Shown one piece after another: positions 21,745 through 33,683 of a stretch of 64,000 nt of DNA (the stretch's first letter is position 1; every line of letters begins with the position of its first letter). The notes under the pieces are model-generated. The model saw only the letters and a list, made by a program, of their open reading frames with translations, did no database searches and had not been told where the DNA came from. The stretch comes from Sipunculus nudus (lineage: Eukaryota; Annelida; Sipuncula; Golfingiida; Sipunculidae). Location: contig CM049310.1 in assembly GCA_026874595.1 (NCBI GenBank), forward strand, positions 37,153,558-37,217,557. The letters are read 5' to 3'. The position numbers and the translations under genes were made by a program.

Positions 21745-22627
21745 CATATAGAAACATATATGGCGGCGACAAACAGAGGTATAGCCGTGACAACCCGACT
21801 CAGTATATATAGGCAATGATAATTGGGCAGGTAAGCCCACTTGAGTCGTGATACAAGCAATCTCGAGGAATGCATCGCAGTGGTCTTTCATCATGTTGCA
21901 TTAATACTGTGGTAAACAGCCAAAGATCTTATCATTATTCAACGAATGATGAATTAACACACAAGAAAAATACACGTGTATGTGAAACTGAAACCCCGTA
22001 TGTCTATGGTAACCAGTTATTTCCTGTATCGCGTATTAGTTGGCTGCGTTTAGTAACCCATGCGAGTCAAGTCTGTATCCATGCGGTCAGTAATTAAAAA
22101 AAATGCGGAGGGGTTTACCAATATGCCGAGTTAAAACGGAACTTTTCTCGCTCATGTTTGGTGTTGTAAGATAGTATACTAAAATTGCTAACGATCAGTC
22201 TGGTTTATGTCAATTAACAGTGTAGGTGTAGGCCATGAGGCGTTGTTAATATGACGAAAATATTTGCATGATTCTCATGGAGCCTTATAATGCGTTCCTC
22301 ACACCTAGATGTAAGGGCACTCTGACAGCCAGTAATCCGGTCATGATGTCAGAGGGCCGATATGCATGGCGCTAACAAGGGGAGAGCTACATTTTTTCTT
22401 TTATTAGCTGAAATTTACAAACATCCAAAATAAACATCCACTCTAATTGCTTTTATCTTTTGAAAAGTCTATAAAATTTACTGCTTGAGTAAGAATTGAA
22501 TCGAGAAATGAATTGAAGTTACAGAACGGATAATTGAATCGATTCTAACGGCCCTCACAATTCACGGGCCAAGTATAACCCATATCAATCCAAGCTTCTT
22601 AAAACTTTCTTTTGCCTCCTTTCCCCG

Positions 22628-22692
<65 letters not shown>
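22628..22692. repeat. (TA)n microsatellite
   Basis: TA repeat interrupted once by TTT. Confidence 0.97.
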
Positions 22693-22695
<3 letters not shown>

Positions 22696-23463
22696 CTAAC
22701 TTATACTGCATGCTTAGAGGCATTTTGCTGTATATTTTTTTTTGTATAAACGTATATACATGCTCTCTTTTTCTGCTTGGAGGTGAGGGAGGCATTGATT
22801 ACATCATGCAGCATGGAATTTACATTGATTTTGGAAAGGGGGGGGGGGGGTCCAAAATGGAAAGGCACCTTTAGCGAAGACTTTTTCTTTATCATTAACA
22901 AAATATTATACTTCAGATTCCATTTGCATTTGAAAAACCTATTTGAAACACCTTGAATTTTAACTAAAGTTTAATAATATATAAACCTGAGCATCGGTTC
23001 AGTTCAGCTCACGATGTTTCTGCGACAGTTTTGAAAAATTGCTGCCGTTGTCGGATTTTCTTCTAGTGTTTAAATATGCATGCATTGTGAGAGGGATATA
23101 TATGTGTGATATGTTCTCTCCCCCCCCCCCCCTTCTCTCTCTCTCTCTCTGTGACAAGCGTATGTGATGCTATCAAATTTGGCTTAGCAAACAAATGCAT
23201 ACATCTACTAAATCTGGTGAGCATGGGTTCTGCCTTAATAATTTGCTGAGTAAATTTGCTTACGGTTGGACATGGTTTAAAAAGTTACTCTTATTTAGAG
23301 CATGGACGCCTCGTTTATTTATGAATTATTAATATAAAATAGTTCTACTTTGCGTTATTAAATACTTCCAAGTAACTTTATAAGGTAAAAACGTAAGCGT
23401 TCTAAATCCCGTTGTATATATTTACGTAATTCATGTATAGTATATGTGATTTAATTAAATAAA

Positions 23464-23511
23464 GCACACACACACACATAAACACACACACATATATATA
23501 TATATATATAG
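23464..23511. repeat. (CA)n/(TA)n compound microsatellite
   Basis: CA repeats changing to TA repeats, upstream of MRTO4. Confidence 0.95.
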
Positions 23512-23948
23512 ATCATATGTAATAAACCAAATAATAATATAGGCCTATAAACAGAAAAAAATAAGTGTAAATAAACTTTAAACAACAAGTAGATTTTGTG
23601 GACTTTAAATTATGGCTTTATAAATTAAGTGCCCAACAACTGCTTTGACAGTGCAGCCGTCGCCCCTTTCCATATTCTCTGTACCTCCGTGAAGCCTCTG
23701 AAATAAAGTGTTGAACTGTCAGTTTTCACCGCACCTGGAAACATCTTTCCCACGACAATTAAATAATCATGGAAAAGAGCATTATGTGTCTTACTCTGTA
23801 CTTTTTCTTATTCGAAAATTTAAGTGCAGTTGAGAAAATATACAAATACCATTGAACGGAACAACTGGAATCAGCGAAAAGCTGCCAGCAAGGTCTAGGG
23901 GAAATACCCATATCCTTGCGACTAGATGATGTCATATTTGACCCAGTT

Positions 23949-24049
23949 ACTTGACCCGTGGAACCCTTCCGGGTCAAACCTTTCACATACGGCAATGAGC
24001 ACTGATGAGCACATGTTAGTTGCTTGTACACAGCAAACTGGTAAAGAAA
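23949..24049 (+). promoter_or_regulatory. MRTO4 proximal promoter / 5' UTR
   Basis: Directly upstream of the MRTO4 ATG. TTGACCCG (23951-23958) and CGGGTCAA (23970-23977) form a perfect 8-bp inverted repeat, and CCTTCCGGGT inside it contains an ETS-type core (TTCCGG), common in promoters of ribosome-biogenesis genes. The transcription start is not determined. Confidence 0.4.
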
Positions 24050-27000
24050 ATGCCGAAATCAAAAAGAGACAAACGAAGTAAGTTTTATTTATGACATAGA
24101 CACAACTATCTCCATGTTTACCGTTCGTTCTTTTTCAGCATTGAGTTTGTAACAGTATCAACTTTTGATTATCAGTATCATTTGATTTTATGACCCTGGT
24201 ATAGGCTGTACTGCCATTGCTGGTCGTGTGATAAACACCACAGTTCACAGCCTGTACAAGTAACAATACTTCAGTCATTAGTCTGTTCTGTCCCCTAATG
24301 TCTACCTTTGTTTTGCTAGGCACATATTATCAGTTATATTTTGGGGGAGAAAATGATAATATAGGATAAATGGACCTAATTTTCATTAAAGGAATTCAAT
24401 TTGTAAAATTTGTTAATTCGGTTTATTAAATCTATGTACTATGAAAATCCAGCCTAATTCAGTGTGTAAATAATTAATAACAGTCTGTAAATAATGAGTA
24501 ATTGTAATATATTATTCAATGATTCTCTGTTACATTAGTTTATAGCTTTAATAATATTAAAAGTTTGTGAAAAAATAAAATAAAAAAAAATTCCTTTCCT
24601 CAATAAATATCCTTTCTTTTAAGAAACTTCCCTAATTCCCTGACTTCCCTTCGAAAGGTTAGAATGCTAACAAACAACTGCCATCTCCCCCCCCCCCCCC
24701 ATCAGGCAGGTAGGATTGTCTTGGCCTAATGTACAAAAGATATTTGAATAATAGAGGGCAAGCATGATATCACTAATAAAAGGTACTGGTACTGCATGCT
24801 ACTTTTGCAATTTTGACATTAATTAACCAGTGTGGAAGCTGTGATTTGAACATAAGGCTAGGACAAATCTACCAGCCAGCCCTGACAGCTTGTAGAACCT
24901 CAGTGCTGGGCACTTACAGGCATGGAGAGTGGGGTAAGTTGTGAGGGCATCAGCAATCAGTTCTGGACTAAATTAGAGAAATTATAATTCTAATAAAAAT
25001 GTAGTGTACTGTGGATTCTATGTACAAGCAGCTGTCATTTGTCAGTAACTTAATTGCAAATAAGCGGATTCCTTTTAAGCGAAATTCAGAATTGCAGTCA
25101 ATATCTAAGGGAAGTGGAGGACGAGCCTCATAATAATCTACAGAATATGGTAACAAACTTGGATACTAATATTTTAAATATTGTTTGCCTATATTTGCTT
25201 GCTATTGTGGCAGGGTTGGCAGTTTTATCCACAGCCGGTTTTATCCACGGATTCATCCGGATTAATCTGGATTTGATAAAACAGGTTTGATCCAGTTTTA
25301 TCAGTAGTTTGGGTGTAAACTGTCGGTTAAATAGGCCTTTCATATTAAATTTAGCTTTCCACTGTAAAATAAAAAGTTCTAATGAGAAACATTTTTCTAG
25401 TTAACTGAATTATTATGCTACTTATAATATAAAGTTATACATAAAAAAAACATTTCTTGTCTTATATCTCTACTGAAAGTGATCCAGTGATCTTCATAAT
25501 AAGTCTGAGACCTATTTCTGTTCTTTAGAGTGAATTTTTAAAACATTTTCACATATTTTGTACATTACACTATAAAAAACAACTAGGCGTGAGCTACCTC
25601 TTGCTTTGAAGAGGAAGCTTGATATGTTGAAATTAAACTGCCAAGATTGGTGTGCAAGGCCCGGCTGATAAATTTAAGAGTGAAAGAAGGTGTTTGTCTA
25701 TCCTTTTTTTTTTGTCTTTTTGTTGTATAATTATATTTTATAAATTACAAAAGAATATTTTAGCTATTTTGAAAAGAATAATTATAAAATTGATGTAATT
25801 CAAATGAAGCGTACAATTAAAACAGAGAATCAGTTAAATTCAATGAAGAATTAACGCAATACGCCAAACTCCTCTAAACAGCTAAACTCACTAATACAGA
25901 CAAATCCTCCAGTCCCCTGAGTGTCTGGCTTGGAAGAGTTTCACTGTACTTCCAAAATTCCTAATAACAAATTACTTAAATTTCATAAGTAATGATTAAA
26001 TAACAATTACTTTTGAAAAGTAATTAATAACTTTCAATTACTTTATACAAGGTCTACAGAGGCACGGTTTGGGAAAATTTATCATTCATACTAGAACTGA
26101 TAAAGGGAAAACAATGAGGGAAACGTGCAGCTTAGTGTCACACATAAAATGCGTGATATCTTTACCAAGGATAAGATATGATGGCATCATGTTAAATGTG
26201 CACTTGTGTCACATAGAAAGGCAAAGCTGATTGCCATCTCACATATATATACATTGCCTATATTGTTTGTATCATCAGGAGTTGAAACATTTGTTTAATT
26301 TAGCATTGGATACAAAGTAGAGTATCTGAAAGCATATGCAAGTAAACTATATTTTAAACATAATTTCTTGAGGTCAACACATCACTTTCAGATCACCTTC
26401 ACCTAATATTCTTTAACCACATATTATCCTTATTAGACATATGCCTTGCTTCTTTATAACACAGCACTAAATAGAGCACCTGTGGAAATAATTGTTGGTT
26501 GAAACTTCTAATGATGAAAATACCTTTGGCTACTAATTCTTCACATAGTCAACACAAATATATCCTACTCTTAACTATAAATGCCCATTGAAGCCATGTC
26601 TTAAAGGGGCCCAATCACCTATAAAGCATGTTGAGGTAACACGAAAAATAGCTTCTTCCCTTTAAAATAAATATGTACCTGCTAAAATGTTGCCCTGAAA
26701 CCGTTTGCCTTCTCCTGTAAACAAATGTTAAAAACAGTAAACCGAGCGCGATAAAAAGGTGTCAGCATAAATACACTGCGTGGGACCGTGTGCATCGCTG
26801 AGCCAAAACAAGTGTCAATCGGAAGATGCCTTGGAAACCTGAAATTAGGTCACTGCCTCCAATATCCTTCGATCTATGGGGCTTGTAAGTACCCCCAGAA
26901 TATTAAAAAATTTGATACAACCCTCATAAATCTTGCCTTGAATATTGACCATGACTTGTTTTGTCATTTCTAAGAAAAGTGGTGGCGCCACCTGTATTTT

Positions 27001-30000
27001 TTCTTATACGAATATTTTTCTTTTTTTTTTACTTTAAAATTACAACAATAATGTCAGTTTCTCAGCTGTGATTCCATCTAGTGTCTGAAAACCTGGTTTG
27101 TTTATTGATCACTAGTGGATGCCCTATAGTAATCACCCTGTCTGTCTGTCTGTCTGTTCGTCTGTCTACAGTTCTGTCCATCCATCCAAACAAATTTGTT
27201 TCCAGGTGATAACTCCAGGTTGGATTGACATATGGATTTCAAACATGACTTACACATGGCCCACCACCAAAGAAAGAACCTGTATGAATTTTGGGTCATG
27301 AGGTCCAAGGTCAAGGTCACAAGACTCACATATTTAAAAAGAATATGGCTGCATTTTAAAACAAGCTTTTCATCCCAAACTTTTCAGTTTGCACATTAAG
27401 CTGACTTGCCAGTATGGGGAGAGTGTGAATGAGTTTGGACTCACAAGGTCAAAGGTCAAGGTCATCTGTTCACAAAATAGTTTCAAGATGATAACTCCAG
27501 TTTAGATTGACACATTGGTTTCAAACTTAACTTATATATGGCTCACCACTAAAGTAAGAACCTTTTCGATTTTGGGGGTCAAAGGTCAAGGTCACAGGAC
27601 CCATTTCTTTCAAGGAATTTGTATGCATTTTTCAAGCCAAACTTTTCATCACAAACCTTCCATCTTCAAGCTATTACTCACATGCCAGAAAGGGAAGATT
27701 CTATTTGATTTGGGGTCATAGGGTCAAAGGTCAAGGTTACAGGGCCCACCCATTCTCAAATTAGTTTATTTGATGATAATTCTGCTTTGGCTAGACAGAT
27801 GGGCTTCAAACTTGATTTAGTAATGACCCACCACTTAAGTAAGAAACATTTTAATTTTCAGGGTCCAGAGGTCAAGGTGGAGGTCAGAGGGGACCACACC
27901 TTAAAATTGGTTGTGGATGCAGTATAAATCAAAGTGGAAGAAATCTGTAGATTTTGAGGTAACCTAGGCATGTGTCAAGGTCCCTGGACCCACTTTTTTT
28001 TTTAATTGTTACAATAATCTAATTGCTGCAATTTCATGGATAATAAGTTCTCAGATTTTTTGGTCACAAGGTCATTGGTTAAGGTCACAGGACAGTCATT
28101 CTGAAAATTTCTTTAATTTTATGTGTGATGGGTAGTATACATTATCTCCAGGCCATGTCTAGGGACACCAGGAACAGAGAAGACTATTCAGATGCTACAG
28201 CTAACTGAGACAGCCCTGCTATCTTGATATTAGAACTCTTATTTACCTCATGAGACATACACTGGAGATAATTCTGATATCAACCTTCCCAGATCATCAA
28301 CCTTACTTCCTGTGTCATTTAATTTGCAGATTTATGCTGAAGTAATCACATCAGTATGGGTATGTACCAGCCAAATAACCTTTTATTTCAGTGAAAGTGT
28401 GAAATATAGCAAGCACACATTTGCCCTAGGGTAGCTCAGGACATGTGTAGTATGGAAGCCTGTTACTTTATCTACATGACAGTAGAGGTATTTGGAAAGA
28501 ATATTTGGCCAGTATAATGCACACTAATTATCATGCTTGACATACAGGTGTACAATTTAATTAATATTAAATCATATGTTATAATCCTTATGGAAGCCTG
28601 CTACTTTTTCTACATGGCAGAAGAGGTATTTGAAAGCATACATGGCCAGTATAGTGCACACTAATTATCATGCTTATTACATTCAGGTGTGCTGTTTATT
28701 CAAGAATCATATGATATGATTCTTACTCAGGCAGGTTTTGGTAGAGTGTTAAATGGAATAAGGTTTTAGGTATAGTTTTGAAAGTAATTGGAAAGTACAT
28801 CTGTCAGTCTGTGCTTATTTTATTGAAATCATTCAAAATTTGATAAAAAAATGTAAAAAAATCCAAGACGCAAGTTCAGTTTTAAGATCACTTGCAGCAA
28901 CAGCTAATCAGTATTTAAAACATTTCTGTCCCTGTTGACCTGGTAAAAAATGTAAATTTTCCTGTAATGGGTCCACTCTTACTCTTCTTGGCTCAGTTAA
29001 GCTAACCACCTTTGAAAAAAAATGTGACTTTCTGATGTACTTTTATTATTGGCTCTAGTATAAATTAATATGCAGACTGCCTGGCTAAATGCCTTGCATG
29101 TTAATCTTGATATCTTTAAAATTTTAAAGTAGTTACCGGTCCACTTGTGCCACCTCAGTTAAATTTTTACAACAAGGTTGAGACTGACAAATAGCAGGTA
29201 TAATGGGGTTCTATCCCAGGTGCTGCCATGAGAGTGGGTTGTAGTGGCCCATTCAAGGTCAGTGGTTCTGTTCCTCCACCTCTCTCACTACAATCTTCAA
29301 CTCTATCAGTATTTTCGCCTTAAATATCTAACTGTATACTAATTCAATCTGTCAAATTTAGTCCTTGCTGAGGGAGCCAGTGTGGGCCGGATTTTCCAGA
29401 GACCTGCTCAAGGGCTGACTTCATCTTAAGTCAGTCAGTCAGTAGTGACTTCATTTTATTTGTTTTCAAATGTAATAGTAATTTTGAAACTGAGAAATTA
29501 GTCATCATACTCATGTCACAGTTAAGTAGAGCTGAGCAGTCATAATGTTCATTATAAGACCAGGAAATAATTAAATGCTTTAATCATTCATCCTGAAAAA
29601 TTGGCAAACAGATGTAACACAGAAATGTCTCTTACTCTAAGTAACAGCATGCTTGTCATTTGCCTTCTGATTAAATGCAAGTCAAGTGTTGTACCTCAGG
29701 CAACTCTTTTGAAGTTCTTTTATTGAAGCTTCTGTTATATCATGGTTGAAGGCATACCAGGTATTAAAATATACATGGGACGTATTGTTTTCCCCTTAAA
29801 ATATTATGGTATCTGACCATCTGTCAACATTTATGGGGCTCAATGTTAATTTTTTAAAGGTATTGCTCAACAGAACTAGTAACATCTAGCTTTTACTTGC
29901 CCTACATGAATTTTTACTTGCCCTACAAAAATCATTGATTATATTAAAGAACACAAACATCCTTTTTCAGGCCTTTGGATAAAGGTTTATGTTGGACCCT

Positions 30001-33000
30001 CCTGCTAAGTCGGGCAAGTAAAGGTGACTCCCCTCCCCCTTCCCCCCCCCCCCCCATTGGAGACGTTTTCAGTGCCATTGTCCATCATCGTCTGTCGGAT
30101 ATCTTGTGAATGCGATAACTTTTAAAGGGATGCATATTTTCCTCCATATTTTGAAAACACTCAATGTTCATCCCGAAATCTCGGATGAGATTGAAACTCA
30201 GTAACCTTGACCTTTGTCTTCAAGGTCAGATCTGCTGAAATGTTAAATTCTTGTGAACCTCATAACTTTTGAAGTATTTACCATTTTGTTCTCAAATTTG
30301 GTACACCATTTGTTCCTACCAAGTTCTCAGAGGAGTTCATACCTGGTCACCTTGACCATTTCTTTCAGGTCAAGCAAACGTATTCCAAATCTCATTATAT
30401 TATCATATAACATAATTGCCTATGAAAAAAATATTAATAAAGATTTTACATAAAATGAGCCCAATTCCTGGAGGAAAACCATTTTTTCTATCTATTTTTC
30501 CACTAAAAACATGAGGTGTGATTTGTTCAAAAACTATGGGCACATCTATGACCACTGTCAAATCGGCAGTGACGTCACACACTGGGAAATCCCCTGTGAC
30601 TAAAAATTCTAGATCTCAGTAAAAGCACAGTATTTCCACCTCTGTCAGTCCCAAATTTTCAGCAGAGAATAAAAACAACATGCATTACTAGATCTGAGTT
30701 GATGATAAAATTCAGTCCATGATGTCTCACGTGTACCAGCCAATCAAATCAGGGCAAAATCTGGGATCTGGGTGAAATCCTCCCATCACACAACAAACGC
30801 ACATGGAATAGGTTTCCTTTAGGTCAGATCGGCCAAATTATAGTTAGTCTTGTAAATGCAATAACTTTTGAAGGGTTGCATATTTTCTGCAAAATTTGTA
30901 ACTCATTGTTCTTCCCATAATCTTGGGAAAATTCGAAACCCAGTGACTTTGACATACATCTTCAAGGTCAGATCTGTAAAAGCATATCACATTTTGTCCT
31001 CAAATTTGGTACATCAATTGTCCCAACCAAATTCTCAGACAAGTTTAAAACCCTGTGACCTTGACAAGGATCTTAAAGGTCAAATCAACCAAATTATATT
31101 TCTTGTCTTGAGAACGTGATAACTTTTGAAAGGCTGCCTATTTTCCTCAAAATTTAAAAAAAAACTCATTGTTCCTTCCTTCAAAAGTCCGTGACCTCAA
31201 TTGTCTTCAAGGTCAAATTAATGCAATTCTAGGATTATTGTGACCCCCATAACTTTGAAAGTACTGAAGATTTTTGCTTCAAATTTGACAAACCAGTTCT
31301 TTCTGCCAAAATCTTATTGGAGTTTGAAAAGCAGTGACCTTGAATTTCAAAGTTAGATCTGCTGAAATCTAGAATCATTGTTTTGCATATTTCACCCCTG
31401 ATGTTTTGGGATGGCCCGTAGGGGGCATATGTATGTTTTTGCACCAAACAAAGCTATTCTAGTTTGTTCTTAAATCATTTGCTCAAATAAAGCTTGCATC
31501 ATTTGCAATCATTGATACTAAAAGTAAACATGTCATGCATGCTACCTCATGGCTGTAAAGCACAACTGCACAAATAAGTTTTAGCTCAGATGATGGAAAG
31601 TCACCTGAGGTATAGGAATGGCGTTTGTCTGTCTGGCCATCTGGCCCTTAGCATGGTACAAATCTTGACTTATATATGGCCCACTAAAGTAAGAACTCTG
31701 GGATAATTAGATCAAAGGTCAAGGTCACAGGTTGCTCTACCTTAGAAAGATAATGGATGCATTTTAGGCCAAACTTTTCATAGCAAACCTTCAGTCTTCC
31801 ACATGTTACCTTTTAAACTAGGTCAAGGTCACAAGGCCCATCCATTTGAAAATTAGTTTATGGATGATAACTCCAGTTTGGGTAGACAGGTTAGCTTCAG
31901 ACTGATCACAGGACCCAGATTTTTGAAAATGCTCATAAACATATCTTTATAGACAAATTCAGCTGAGCATCAAGACCCATAGGTCCATAGTTTTCAGCTT
32001 CTGAATGGTGTTTTTTTTCTGTATTTCTTCTGAAGTGTTTTTTTTTTCTCCTTATTTTGGAGGTGTTGCACATACGCAAGATCAAACCATTGGTAAAAAA
32101 GCCTTGTTTTGTTCATACACAGAGGCATAATGTTCAACTTCAATGTAAAAGTAAAACAGGTGAATTGGAAAGAGTAAGTGCATATGTTTGACTGGTTTTG
32201 TATTCAGCCAAAATGAACTAATAGGGTGAGATAATGCACCTATTGTCGCAAATGCTTATGTACCTTTACTCGTAGCCTTATGGAATACTCTGACAAAGAT
32301 GACCACAGTGTCATCAATACATCCAAGAAACTAAAAGACAGATTTCTGGCAAAGTTGGGCCAGACTCTGAAGCATATGTAAATTGTGGTAATTACCTCAG
32401 CTGTATAAGTTAAATTGAGCTTGTGTTTATTAATTTTTGGTAGAAGCCATGCAACATTTTTGTCAGAGTTCTTAAATATTGGTTGATTGATTTTCTTTTA
32501 ATTTCAATTGCGAGTTCTTGGATAATTTGTACCATATTGGTATTGCCATCTACAATCCTTGTTTTGTTATCATAATGCACAACTCTATCATAAAAACAAT
32601 ATTGAAAATATAACAAAAAATAGTTGGTAAATTTATTTAAAATTTTGCATTTAGAACTATAGGTGTGGTTCAGATGTCAGATCCTCTCCTTGCATAGCTT
32701 TATCTGTTGAACAAGACTTGTAGCGCCCCCGTGTGTATCAAAAGTCAGAGGAGAGGGACCCATATAAATGGGTCATGACTCATGACCAATGTCTTTGGAT
32801 AGTGATATGGCATCCTGTTGCCTGACACATTTAGCTAGTTCATTAATATGGTCTCTCTGCCAGTGAAGACAAATAAAACACCTGTTGGCACTTTCTACTG
32901 AGCAAATACCTCCTCAAAGGACTGTAACTGTTATTAAAAAAAAAGTGAACCAAGCAACTTAATTCTGCTTTTAGTCTATCCACATGTTGATTTACACCCC

Positions 33001-33585
33001 TCCCCCTCCCCCCCCCCCCCCAATCCCCAGTTCTTGGCACTCTTGGCTGTAATAAATGCTGGCTGTGTCCCATAAAATAATGTGCGTATCTTGTCTTAAA
33101 TGGGAGTATCTGGTGGTCGTATTAACCTTCAATTTATAGAGTTGGTATTTGGTCAGCTGACATTTTGACATGTGTATGTAGGTATACATATATATATGTA
33201 TATTTATATATGTATATATTGTATATTGTACCATGTAATCATCCTTTTTACGACCAGTTTGGAGGAGTGTACAACACCAGTATGGTATTGAGTACAATTT
33301 CATGGTCTGTGCTATAGCACAACCTCTGTGTACCTGCTACTCAGATAAGGGTTCAAGATCCATGCTGGAGTCACAAATATATCATGACTTGATCATGTGA
33401 CATTAGAACCTGATAATCCAAGCTTGCCAGATAATAGATGTCGTAACTTGATAACCTGAGTAAACTTGGGTAAACAAGGAACATTACTCCCACTCTGGTG
33501 GCCTGTGTCATTATTAAGTATTAAACTGATTTAATTGATTGTATTCTGTGAAATATTTGTTTATGTGTTTGTAAGATGGTTATGT

Positions 33586-33683
<98 letters not shown>

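Larger units (their letters stand above)
21750..23640. other. Intergenic region upstream of MRTO4
   Basis: No gene is seen. It contains (TA)n at 22628-22692, a G10 run near 22841, a C11 plus (CT)n tract near 23120-23150, and a (CA)n/(TA)n tract at 23464-23511. A segment near 22480-22556 with repeated AATTGAATCGA-type motifs resembles the subterminal part of hAT-like elements. Confidence 0.6.

Noticed and set aside
25195-25290. Hydrophobic plus-strand stretch that could be a membrane protein
   Set aside because: It is in AT-rich MRTO4 intron sequence with an internal TTTTATCCA direct repeat; no splice-compatible continuation was seen.
27136-27160. (CTGT)n tract considered as a CRISPR-like or telomeric repeat
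   Set aside because: A simple tetranucleotide tract at the head of an intronic repeat; there are no spacers and the length is short.
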